Below, in pieces: positions 1 through 5,271 of a stretch of DNA of 5,271 nucleotides. A program made the translations under genes and the position numbers. The notes beneath the pieces were generated by a model, which saw only the letters and a list, made by a program, of their open reading frames with translations, ran no database searches and was not told the origin of the DNA. How positions within the stretch are numbered: the stretch's first letter is position 1; each line of letters begins with the position of its first letter. Location: positions 1 through 5,271 of the forward strand of contig CALMGO010000222.1 in the NCBI GenBank assembly GCA_937863625.1, given 5' to 3'. Source of the DNA: an uncultured bacterium (GTDB lineage: Bacteria > Planctomycetota > DG-23 > SLPQ01).

Positions 1-574
1 GCCTCCCGTCGGGCACCCAGTATTCTACCGACGGTCCCTGTGCGATTGCCGCCAAGAGAGCCTTTCTTGCCGGGACAAATACCGCTCCGTACTCACCCGC
101 TATCTCCTCCACCGCGACGCTGTACTCTTCGCACGCCGCGTTTGAAGGATGATTAAGGTCCACGTCGGTCATCGTCGGTTCCATGAGGATGAGACTCTCT
201 ATCCCCGCCCCCTTCGCCTGGTCGAGGAGGTTGCGGTAGTTTGCCTTAAATTCCGGCAGGCGCACCGTCTCCTCCGGTTGCCCGTCAAATTCCCTCAGAA
301 GGTCATTCAGCCCCACGTGAATAGACAGGTGTGTCGGCGCGAGGTCCAGACAGTCTTCCTTCCACCGCGCCAATAGCTCTACAGTCCTGTTGCCGCTTAT
401 GCCGCGGTTCACGACCTCTACCCTCACCCCCGGCGCCACTCCCGCCAGCAGCCCCTTTATGATCCCCGCAAAGCCGTACCCCAGCCCGCTCGGGTCATCG
501 TAACGCCCTGATTCGACTGTACTTGCGCCCTGAAAGAGGACGAAATCGCCGTCCTTGAATGGGAATGCCGCCAT
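1..574 (-). CDS. SGNH/GDSL-family hydrolase, 3' end cut by window edge
   Basis: This open frame runs off the left edge; 191 codons are present. It reads as a cytoplasmic SGNH/GDSL esterase of the kind that removes acyl groups from carbohydrates; no signal peptide is visible. Block I is residues 11-24 (FVLFQGASTVESGR), with Ser18 as the expected nucleophile. Block II is NRGISGNR (56-63), with an oxyanion-hole Gly. Block III is GLND (88-91), with Asn90. The LILMEP strand is at 128-133. The last residues, YWVPDGR, enter block V, where relatives read DG-x-HP; the next codon begins with C, which fits His. About 15-25 residues are probably missing. The usual GDS of block I is GAS here. The start is fixed: TAG lies directly upstream in frame (575-577), and an AAGGAG ribosome site (584-589) sits 9 nt away. 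Family assignment is firm; the substrate is unknown. Confidence 0.9.
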   Translation of the reverse strand, partial: MAAFPFKDGDFVLFQGASTVESGRYDDPSGLGYGFAGIIKGLLAGVAPGVRVEVVNRGISGNRTVELLARWKEDCLDLAPTHLSIHVGLNDLLREFDGQPEETVRLPEFKANYRNLLDQAKGAGIESLILMEPTMTDVDLNHPSNAACEEYSVAVEEIAGEYGAVFVPARKALLAAIAQGPSVEYWVPDGR

Positions 575-617
575 CTATGAAGTCTCCTTGATTTGTTCCG
601 CTCCGGTGAAAGCCCCC

Positions 618-645
618 AATCTACAAGGGCATTCCAGAATGGCAA
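618..645 (-). promoter_or_regulatory. Possible sigma70-type promoter for the SGNH hydrolase
   Basis: On the minus strand TTGCCA (640-645) and TAGATT (618-623) are separated by 16 bp. The first matches the -35 consensus at five of six positions and the second the -10 at four of six. The start codon lies about 40 nt downstream. The long gap and the terminator behind the preceding gene imply that the hydrolase needs its own promoter, but the match is modest. Confidence 0.3.
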
Positions 646-707
646 ACAAAAACGCGCGCCACGGCTCTGTCGAAAAGGCCCTTCCAAATGCCAACTGTGT
701 GAAATGG

Positions 708-783
708 GTGACTGACACTTAATACCTCGGGAACAGTATTTATACTGTCCACCTACCTCGTCACCTCCGGCAGTGTCTGTCAC
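708..783. repeat. Nested inverted repeat, REP/RAYT-like palindromic element
   Basis: The outer arms are GTGACTGACACT (708-719) and AGTGTCTGTCAC (772-783), complementary at 11 of 12 positions. The inner palindrome is ACAGTAT-TT-ATACTGT (733-748), a perfect 7-bp stem. Read on the minus strand, the arms give GGTGACAGACACT and AGTGTCAGTCACC around a GGACAGTAT...ATACTGTTCC core. From memory, similar motifs recur between genes in several deltaproteobacterial and PVC genomes near Y1 (REP-associated) transposases. No transposase lies in the window, so this would be a non-autonomous or relic copy. The structure is seen directly; the element family is inference. Confidence 0.55.
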
Positions 784-971
784 CAATTCACTTGCCGCTG
801 CAGATAGCCTCCTGCCAACTCCGGCCGGCCTTTTCGCGCGAAACGCCCTTTTCCTCTTGCCCTGTGTGGTAGACTTAAGATGAGGAAACGAAGCGCCCAG
901 CGCTCGTCTTCTCCGGGGATACGCTTGGGCGGGGTAGCGTCTGTGCGACGACGCCCCTCGCCGCAAAATGT

Positions 972-998
972 GGGCCGCCGGCCGCGAACCGGCGGCCC
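972..998 (-). terminator. Intrinsic terminator after the 1012-2067 oxidoreductase
   Basis: A perfect 10-bp GC stem (GGGCCGCCGG, 972-981, with CCGGCGGCCC, 989-998) encloses a 7-nt loop. It begins 14 nt past the TGA stop of the minus-strand oxidoreductase. The minus-strand 3' flank is ACATTTTG, a short T run, so the hairpin is strong but the tail is weak. Confidence 0.65.
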
Positions 999-1011
999 CT
1001 CTATTTGATGG

Positions 1012-2067
1012 TCAGTACTTCCAGATCGACGCCTTGCGTGCTTCGTCCATTACCCTGATCGTCTCTCTTGCCGACTCTGCGGTTACATTCGGCGTAGCGC
1101 CGTTGCGAATCGTCTCATACAGGTTGTCATACCAGTCGGGGTAAGGCTTCTTTGGCTCGATTGCCACTTCCTCCTCAACCCATGGCAGTTCCTCCGGGAT
1201 TCGATATTCACGTCCCGCCGGCACCGGTCCCTCCAGTTCGCGCTTGGGCGCTTTTGCAGGGTCGAAATACTTCAGCCTCGCCGTCGTGCTCTTATGGGAC
1301 TCTATCTGCATCGAGCCGCAGTTGCCGCATATTAGCCATTCCGGCTCCCCGAAAGCGGTCGTATACGTCGTCGCAAACTCTATGAGTCTCCCGTCCTCCG
1401 TGCGGATGCTGACCCGCGCGAAATCGTCCGCGTCGCCCGCCGACGCCCCCGTGCGCTTCAGGTCTCCCCACACGTCGTGGACGGGCGCGTCGGCCAGTTG
1501 GAGCACTGCATCCGTCAGGTGCACGCCTGGATTATTGTATGCCCCGCCGCCGTAGCGCTTCTCCATCTGCCAGTCATTGCGCCGATAGAAACTCCCCGCG
1601 AACCCCCGCTTTATCCAGAAGACTTTGCCCAGCACTCCCGAGTCGATTACCTCGCGGATGAACCGCACGTCCTTGTGCGCCCGTAGCGACTGGTTGACCG
1701 TCAGCACCCTCTTATTTCGCCGCGCTGCGTCTATCATCCGGTCCATCTCTGCCAGGTTCATCGCCGCCGGCTTATCCACAAAAACGTGACACCCGGCTTC
1801 GAGCGCCTTTACTGCATGTTCGCAGTGGTCGATGGACCTTGTTGCGATGACCGCCAGTTCCGCCACGTTCGCGGCAAGCGCCTCATCGATTGTTTCAAAG
1901 GTCCTGCAGCCATAGACCTCCTCGCACTCCCTGCGGCGTTCGCTCACGATATCCACCCCCGCCGTCACGGCAAAATGCGGGTTCTTAGCCGCCGCTGCTA
2001 TGTGATACTCCCAGCCTATCCGGCCGAGTCCTGCCACCAGCGTTGTTATAGGTTTGTTCGGTTTCAA
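1012..2067 (-). CDS. Gfo/Idh/MocA-family NAD(P)-dependent oxidoreductase (paralogue A)
   Basis: This 351-aa protein has the length and layout of the Gfo/Idh/MocA family, which oxidises or reduces sugars and polyols with NAD(P) in the cytoplasm. The N-terminal Rossmann fold has GLGRIG at 14-19 and an acidic VD end to the second strand near 38-39. The usual EKP motif appears as DKP (98-100), keeping the catalytic Lys99. The C-terminal alpha/beta domain has the signature GGGAYNNPGVHLTD (173-186) with His183; the residue four before it, Asp in inositol dehydrogenase, is Asn179. The start is TTG: the in-frame codons back to an upstream TGA contain no ATG or GTG, AAAGG (2076-2080) sits 8 nt upstream, and the N-terminus aligns residue for residue with the neighbouring paralogue. 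It lies 103 bp behind that paralogue and may be co-transcribed. The substrate is not predictable. Confidence 0.93.
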   Translation of the reverse strand: MKPNKPITTLVAGLGRIGWEYHIAAAAKNPHFAVTAGVDIVSERRRECEEVYGCRTFETIDEALAANVAELAVIATRSIDHCEHAVKALEAGCHVFVDKPAAMNLAEMDRMIDAARRNKRVLTVNQSLRAHKDVRFIREVIDSGVLGKVFWIKRGFAGSFYRRNDWQMEKRYGGGAYNNPGVHLTDAVLQLADAPVHDVWGDLKRTGASAGDADDFARVSIRTEDGRLIEFATTYTTAFGEPEWLICGNCGSMQIESHKSTTARLKYFDPAKAPKRELEGPVPAGREYRIPEELPWVEEEVAIEPKKPYPDWYDNLYETIRNGATPNVTAESARETIRVMDEARKASIWKY

Positions 2068-2090
2068 GTAACTCGCCTTTCTTGGATGAT

Positions 2091-2142
2091 TCCCTGCTTG
2101 TCATGCCAAATCAAACAGGGATGAGACCGCCGGCCCCATCCC
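2091..2142 (-). promoter_or_regulatory. Two competing hairpins between the oxidoreductase genes
   Basis: In the minus-strand transcript, hairpin I pairs GGGATG with CATCCC (2137-2142 with 2118-2123) around a 13-nt loop and is followed by T-rich TGTTTGATTT. Hairpin II pairs TCCCTGTTTG (2112-2121) with CAAGCAGGGA (2091-2100) around an 11-nt loop. Hairpin II is ten continuous pairs only in this RNA strand, because one pair is U-G, and it ends 23 nt before the TTG start. The two share bases 2118-2121 and cannot form together, an attenuator-like layout. Function is inference. Confidence 0.4.
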
Positions 2143-2170
2143 CGTCTTTGTGTCTCTATATCCGCGTAGC

Positions 2171-3211
2171 TCAGTATTTCCAGAGCGACGACTTGCGTAC
2201 CTGGTCGAGAGCCCATATCGTCTCGCGGACGCTTTCCGGCGTCACAAACGGCTGCTTCTTCTTGCGGATTGCCTTAAAGAGTTCCTCGTAGTAATCCGGG
2301 AACGGCTTCGTTGCCTTGACCGGAACTGTCTTCTCTTCCCACGGCAGGCGGTCGTCGTTGCCGTATTTCCTGCCTGCGGGGGCGGTCGTGACGACCGTGA
2401 GCTTCGGCGCCTTCTTCGGGTCAAAGAACTTTATCGTCGCTTCCTCGCCCGTTATCTGCATCGATCCCGCCGTCCCGCACACGAGCCACCTTGGCTGCGG
2501 GAATGCGCACGCGTACGACTGCTCGACCTCGATTACGCGTCCGTTCTTGCCGCGCAGGACGACCTTCAGCCAGTCATCCGCGTCGCCTGCCGTAACCGTA
2601 TGCTTGAGGTCGCCCCATACGCTCTCCACCGGGCTGTCAATCAGTCGCAGCGCGCCGTCAATCGCGTGCACGCCGTTGTTGTTGAGATATCCGCCGCCGA
2701 ATTTCTTCAGTTGCTGCCAGTCGTTGCGGCGGAAAAAAGTCTGCGTGCTCGCGCGTATCCAGAACACCTTGCCGAGGATCTTCGAGTCAATCGTCTCGCG
2801 CACAAACCGCAGGTCCACATTGGCGCGCGCCGACTGGTTTACCGTCAGGACCTTCTTGGCCTTCTTGGCCGCCGCGATCATCTTGTCCATTTCCTTGACC
2901 GACATGGCCGCCGGTTTTTCGACAAACACGTGACACCCCGCCTTGAGCGCGGCAAGCGTGTGCGGACAGTGGTCGACCGACCTCGTGCAGATGACCGCCA
3001 GTTCCGCGATATTCGCCTTGAGCGCCTCTTCCAGCGTCGCAAATGTCGCGCAGCCGAATGTCTCCTCCGCCTCCTTGCGCCTCTCCGGCAGGGCGTCCAC
3101 AGCCGCCGTCACCTTGAAATGAGGATTCGCCGCCGCCTGCTTGATGTGAAGGTCCCAGCCTATTCGTCCCAGCCCTACAATCATCGTTGTAATCGGTTGT
3201 GTCTTCGCCAT
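2171..3211 (-). CDS. Gfo/Idh/MocA-family NAD(P)-dependent oxidoreductase (paralogue B)
   Basis: This 346-aa protein is the first gene of the minus-strand group. It has GLGRIG (13-18) in a Rossmann fold, a canonical EKP (98-100) with Lys99, and the family signature GGGYLNNNGVHAID (172-185) with His182. As in paralogue A, the residue four before the His is Asn (178) rather than Asp. It matches A over the whole length: 36 of the first 60 residues are identical by eye, both end in WKY, and only a few short gaps are needed. They therefore come from a tandem duplication and probably act on related substrates. ATG is preceded directly by an in-frame TGA and by AAGGGAG (3219-3225) 7 nt away, so the start is secure. 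It diverges from the TetR gene across 243 bp, but no copy of the TetR box lies near its own promoter. The natural substrate is unknown. Confidence 0.94.
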   Translation of the reverse strand: MAKTQPITTMIVGLGRIGWDLHIKQAAANPHFKVTAAVDALPERRKEAEETFGCATFATLEEALKANIAELAVICTRSVDHCPHTLAALKAGCHVFVEKPAAMSVKEMDKMIAAAKKAKKVLTVNQSARANVDLRFVRETIDSKILGKVFWIRASTQTFFRRNDWQQLKKFGGGYLNNNGVHAIDGALRLIDSPVESVWGDLKHTVTAGDADDWLKVVLRGKNGRVIEVEQSYACAFPQPRWLVCGTAGSMQITGEEATIKFFDPKKAPKLTVVTTAPAGRKYGNDDRLPWEEKTVPVKATKPFPDYYEELFKAIRKKKQPFVTPESVRETIWALDQVRKSSLWKY

Positions 3212-3276
3212 TCATGTGCTCCCTTCTCGATTGCCGCCAGGCGTGGCACTCGCCGCCGCCGTCAAATCTCCCCTGC

Positions 3277-3304
3277 ATACTATGAGCCGCCCCAACCGCG
3301 TCAA
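3277..3304 (-). promoter_or_regulatory. Likely sigma70-type promoter of the oxidoreductase genes
   Basis: On the minus strand TTGACG (3299-3304) and TAGTAT (3277-3282) are separated by 16 bp, giving a leader of roughly 60 nt before the ATG at 3211. The -35 is five of six; the -10 is four of six. The TAGAC-N5-GTCTA box at 3408-3422 lies about 105 bp upstream of it, too far for simple steric repression. Confidence 0.45.
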
Positions 3305-3397
3305 GCGCCAACTCGCATTTTGCCGCACCTCTTAATCCTGTTTGTGCAATCGCCACAGCCCGCCCCGTGAAAAGTCGACGCCTTACCCGCAGACTTC

Positions 3398-3428
3398 TTG
3401 ACTTCAGTAGACAACCGGTCTATTATAT
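3398..3428 (+). promoter_or_regulatory. Promoter and overlapping TetR-type operator, copy 1
   Basis: TTGACT (3398-3403) and TATTAT (3421-3426) are exactly 17 bp apart, a near-consensus sigma70 promoter whose start point would fall near 3433, about 22 nt before the ATG. Between and overlapping the boxes is the palindrome TAGAC-AACCG-GTCTA (3408-3422) with core ACCGGT. Such TAGAC...GTCTA sites resemble those I recall for NemR-like TetR repressors. Its placement predicts autorepression by exclusion of RNA polymerase. Confidence 0.75.
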
Positions 3429-3454
3429 TGAACGGGCTATGGAAAGGGGGACGA

Positions 3455-4708
3455 ATGAAGAACAAGAATATGCAGGATACCCGGTCTAAGATCATTGCAT
3501 CTGCTGCTGAACTCTTCCGCAATAGAGGCTACAACCAGGTAGGCATCCAAGATATCCTCGACGCCTCCGGCGTCTCCAGGGGCTCCTTCTACTTCTGGTT
3601 CAAATCAAAAGAAAAACTCGGCGAGGCCGTCTCCGATTATTTCGGTCGGGCCTTCTCCTCTCTTGCACGTGACGCTTTCTCCACGCCAAAATGGGCCGAT
3701 GGCGTAGACGCGATGCTCCAGAAGTTCTTCGGCGCAGCCAAGCCCGCCACCCCCGTTGCGAACCTTGGCATAGAGTTCGCGCATGGCAACCGCCGCCTAC
3801 TGCTCCATGTGGCGCGCGGCATGAAAAACGTCGAAAATGCCTTCGAAACCGCCCTCGCCGCGCAGGGCCTGCCGCCTGAAAGCGCCTTTGTCAGGGCCGG
3901 AACAATGATGGCCCTCATCGAGGGCCACGCCCTCAGGATGATCCTGAGCCGGGATCGTACGGTTATCTCACAACTGAGAGATGACCTCATCCAGCTTGCC
4001 CGTCGCGAGCCGGATGCCTGGGAACGCGACTTGGCCGGGCTCTTGCGCCGCAAGGTTAAAAACACGAGCCGCAAAGCTTCTTCACGCGCCGCGCAAAAAA
4101 TCCTTGACTCTGTAGACGACCGGTCTATTATATCTGACAGGGAAAAGAAGTGCCGTGGCAGTTGTGAAACGGATTCCAAGCGTCGCTTTATAGTCTCCCG
4201 CGCCGCGAGGCTTTTCTGGGAGCGCGGCTACTATACCACGAGTGTCTCCAGTATCTCCGCTGAGTGTGGTGTGGCAAAGGGGTCGTTTCACTTCTACTTT
4301 GACAATAAGAGCGCTCTTGTATCACGAGTCCTGGAGCACTACAAGTGCATGTATGCAGGGTTTCTGAAACAGGCCGCTACTGTAAAAGATCTGCCCGAGT
4401 TCATTGATATGCTATACGAATTGCTGACGCCGCTGGCGCCCGACTTCGCCTGCCCGATTGGAAGCATAGGCTTGGAGGTCGCCAATACCGACGTCGCTCT
4501 GGCCGGAACGGTCGGCAGCCATCTTGCGCTTCTTGAAGATGGGTGTGCCGCCATGATGGCGGACAAGGGCCTCCCAAGTGCCAGAGCCGCCAGGGTCGCT
4601 GCGACTGTGATTGCCGTCTGGGAGGGGCAGGTGACGCGGATGGTTATTCACCGCGACTCCAGAATTCTCGACCATTTGAAATACGACTTGCTTGACCTCG
4701 TTAGATGA
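3455..4708 (+). CDS. Tandem TetR-TetR fusion transcriptional repressor
   Basis: One 417-aa frame contains two complete TetR/AcrR regulators, about twice the usual 190-220 aa. The first DNA-binding domain is residues 9-57, with turn and recognition helix GVSRGSFYFWFKSKEKL; its ligand-binding part runs to about 200. The second is 240-289 (GVAKGSFHFYFDNKSAL), with its ligand domain to 417, including CPIGSIGLE (333-341), a pattern of NemR/AcrR-like members. The halves match at 16 of 38 helix-turn-helix positions by eye and more weakly beyond. The linker, roughly 200-240, is basic and includes SVDDRSII, translated from a second operator copy. The start is ATG 3455, with AAAGGGGG (3443-3450) upstream; a TTG at 3398 is the -35 box. 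No in-frame ATG, GTG or TTG lies between the internal promoter and the second domain, so that domain is made only by read-through from the first. The ligand is unknown. Confidence 0.88.
   Translation: MKNKNMQDTRSKIIASAAELFRNRGYNQVGIQDILDASGVSRGSFYFWFKSKEKLGEAVSDYFGRAFSSLARDAFSTPKWADGVDAMLQKFFGAAKPATPVANLGIEFAHGNRRLLLHVARGMKNVENAFETALAAQGLPPESAFVRAGTMMALIEGHALRMILSRDRTVISQLRDDLIQLARREPDAWERDLAGLLRRKVKNTSRKASSRAAQKILDSVDDRSIISDREKKCRGSCETDSKRRFIVSRAARLFWERGYYTTSVSSISAECGVAKGSFHFYFDNKSALVSRVLEHYKCMYAGFLKQAATVKDLPEFIDMLYELLTPLAPDFACPIGSIGLEVANTDVALAGTVGSHLALLEDGCAAMMADKGLPSARAARVAATVIAVWEGQVTRMVIHRDSRILDHLKYDLLDLVR
4104..4133 (+). promoter_or_regulatory. Intragenic copy of the promoter and operator
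   Basis: TTGACT (4104-4109), a 16-bp spacer and TATTAT (4126-4131) enclose TAGAC-GACCG-GTCTA (4113-4127). Over 22 bp (4112-4133) it differs from the copy at 3407-3428 by a single base. It lies between the two TetR-coding halves and is read in frame as DSVDDRSII. It could start an internal transcript or serve as an extra binding site inside the gene. Near-identity to copy 1 is seen; function is inference. Confidence 0.7.
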
Positions 4709-4728
4709 GTTTTGACAATGGTGAGTAT

Positions 4729-4762
4729 GCGGCGCTTCATGCGCCGCGCCTGTAAAGCGCGG
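4729..4762 (+). other. Overlapping GC hairpins downstream of the TetR gene
   Basis: GCGGCGC-ttcat-GCGCCGC (4729-4747) and CCGCGC-ctgtaaa-GCGCGG (4744-4762) are both perfect stems that share 4744-4747, so only one can form at a time. They begin 20 nt after the TetR stop. Neither is followed by a T run, so they are at best a weak or factor-dependent terminator, or an mRNA 3'-end stabiliser. Confidence 0.4.
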
Positions 4763-4804
4763 GTTCGGTGTTGTCTCTCCGCTCGCGCGGAAAGTGCTGT
4801 TAAA

Positions 4805-5059
4805 ATGCCCGAGTACCCATCACAAAGAATGGCTTGCATCGATAGCGGGCTTCGTACGCGTATCTGTGCAGGTGTTCCGGCCTCCCAATGGTCTGAGCCC
4901 CTGCTCGTAAGTCTCCTGCACAGTGCCGTTCATGACGCATCAACCGATGAGTCCGCGCGATGGTTTCTCTCGATCATTGACGAGATCGAACGTAACCGCG
5001 TGAAGATAAAAAGCGTTTCTTCGCGCTCCGGAAGCTCCGACGCGGGTATATTTACTTAG
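4805..5059 (+). CDS. Doubtful small ORF, no recognised family
   Basis: The frame from ATG 4805 would encode 84 aa (MPEYPSQRM... to ...SSDAGIFT). I recognise no domain. The only protein-like part is an amphipathic helical stretch at about 30-60, with EPLLVSLLHSAVHD and then WFLSIIDEIERNRVK, followed by a Ser-rich tail. There is no signal peptide or membrane segment. A weak GGAAAG (4789-4794) lies 10 nt upstream of the ATG. The frame also stays open further upstream to a TTG at 4712, but that part is an Arg/Cys-rich reading of the GC hairpins. Third-position base use is less biased than in the neighbouring genes. It could be a real small protein, the eroded end of a larger gene, or chance. Confidence 0.3.
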   Translation: MPEYPSQRMACIDSGLRTRICAGVPASQWSEPLLVSLLHSAVHDASTDESARWFLSIIDEIERNRVKIKSVSSRSGSSDAGIFT

Positions 5060-5109
5060 ACTGTCAAAATTCTTGTTGCACATTGTGCGCTGGTTCTTAG
5101 AAATGATTT

Positions 5110-5213
5110 TATAACTGAAAAGACGCCCCGGGGCAACCTGGCCACGTCCCCCCAATAGTCCGGGCTCCACCGGGTAGGAGTCCGGCTAGGTCGGGTTCCC
5201 CGGGCACTTTTTT
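5110..5213 (+). ncRNA. Candidate structured small RNA or leader ending in an intrinsic terminator
   Basis: TATAAC (5110-5115) in an AT-rich stretch would start transcription near 5122. The next 90 nt fold as nested helices. P1 is GCCC(C)GGGG with CCCCGGGC (5125-5133 with 5198-5205, one bulged C). P2 is ACCTGGCC with GGCTAGGT (5136-5143 with 5184-5191, one G-U). P3 is GGGCTCC with GGAGTCC (5162-5168 with 5177-5183, one G-U, 8-nt loop). An 18-nt unpaired strand (5144-5161) lies between the 5' arms of P2 and P3, while P3 and P2 abut on the 3' side. AC and TTTTTT (5208-5213) follow P1. This could be a free-standing sRNA, a leader for a gene to the right, or only an elaborate terminator. No -35 is obvious. 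I do not match it to a known RNA class. Confidence 0.45.
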
Positions 5214-5271
5214 CTCCTGCCGCTATTTTCCACACCACTCTGACAAATCTTGCAGTTTTTGCCTTTGCCCG

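Larger units (their letters stand above)
575..1011. other. 437-bp intergenic stretch without a convincing gene
   Basis: This gap lies between the hydrolase start and the stop of the next minus-strand gene. It holds, left to right, the hydrolase ribosome site and possible promoter, a nested inverted repeat (708-783), GGCCGGCC and a perfect 12-bp palindrome TTTCGCGCGAAA (832-843), a short hairpin AGCGC-cca-GCGCT (892-904), and a terminator (972-998). A minus-strand frame open over 457-966 is Arg/Ser-rich, overlaps the hydrolase 5' end in another frame and has no recognisable domain, so I do not call it. The density of palindromes suggests a remnant of a mobile or REP-type element. Confidence 0.6.

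Noticed and set aside
457..966. A 169-codon minus-strand frame over the intergenic region and the 5' end of the hydrolase
   Set aside because: The composition is Arg/Ser-rich, it crosses the inverted repeat and overlaps the hydrolase in another frame, and no domain is seen. A transposase relic cannot be excluded but is not supported.
2150..3370. A 406-codon plus-strand open frame antisense to oxidoreductase B
   Set aside because: It is Arg- and His-rich with no domain, and lies opposite a clear family member. Long antisense frames are common opposite GC-biased genes.
3398..3454. TTG at 3398 as start of the TetR fusion, adding 19 residues
   Set aside because: That TTG is the first half of the -35 hexamer, and the added stretch is the operator. 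ATG 3455 has a strong ribosome site and fits the predicted transcript start.
3637..4179. A 180-codon minus-strand frame inside the TetR gene
   Set aside because: It lies opposite well-defined TetR domains and has a low-complexity Ser/Arg composition without motifs.
4712..4804. Upstream extension of the small ORF from TTG 4712
   Set aside because: It would be a translation of two GC hairpins and gives an Arg/Cys-rich peptide; no ribosome site is seen.
5078..5088. Palindrome GCACA-T-TGTGC
   Set aside because: It is a short isolated 11-bp symmetry with no second copy and no clear promoter relation; it could be chance.
5157..5205. AGTCCGGGCTCCA as part of an RNase P RNA gene
   Set aside because: The 13 nt resemble the conserved P4 strand, but the preceding GAGGAA and the rest of the core are absent and a T6 terminator follows within 50 nt. 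They are better explained as one arm of a local hairpin.

Overview
The window is bacterial DNA of fairly high GC content with tightly read, codon-biased genes. It holds a sugar-metabolism-like gene group on the minus strand and a transcriptional regulator diverging from it on the plus strand. The gene mix (two Gfo/Idh/MocA oxidoreductase paralogues beside an SGNH hydrolase, plus a REP-like palindromic repeat) would fit a Planctomycetes-Verrucomicrobia-Lentisphaerae-type bacterium. That placement is only a guess; no marker gene here fixes the taxon.

Minus strand, in transcription order: a Gfo/Idh/MocA oxidoreductase (3211 to 2171) has a plausible sigma70-like promoter at 3277-3304. After a 103-bp gap with two competing hairpins comes a clear paralogue (2067 to 1012), which starts with TTG and ends in a strong GC hairpin terminator (972-998). 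A 437-bp non-coding stretch follows, carrying a nested inverted repeat that looks like a REP/RAYT-associated element. Last comes an SGNH/GDSL hydrolase (574 to 1) cut by the window edge just before its expected catalytic His. Together these suggest carbohydrate ester removal and sugar or polyol oxidation, but no substrate can be read from the sequence.

Plus strand: 3455-4708 is one open frame encoding two complete TetR-family repressors in tandem (417 aa). Its promoter (TTGACT, 17 bp, TATTAT) carries a palindromic box TAGAC-N5-GTCTA between -35 and -10, as expected for autorepression. A copy of that box, 21 of 22 bases identical and again flanked by TTGACT and TATTAT, lies inside the coding sequence at 4104-4133, exactly between the two TetR halves, where it is translated as the linker. 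The simplest reading is a duplicated [promoter-operator-tetR] unit whose two genes now share one frame. This is the most unusual thing in the window.

The right end (4709-5271) holds two overlapping GC hairpins, a doubtful small ORF (4805-5059), and a compact structured RNA candidate at about 5122-5213 with a TATAAC box in front and a T6 tract behind. Nothing further is seen in 5214-5271.
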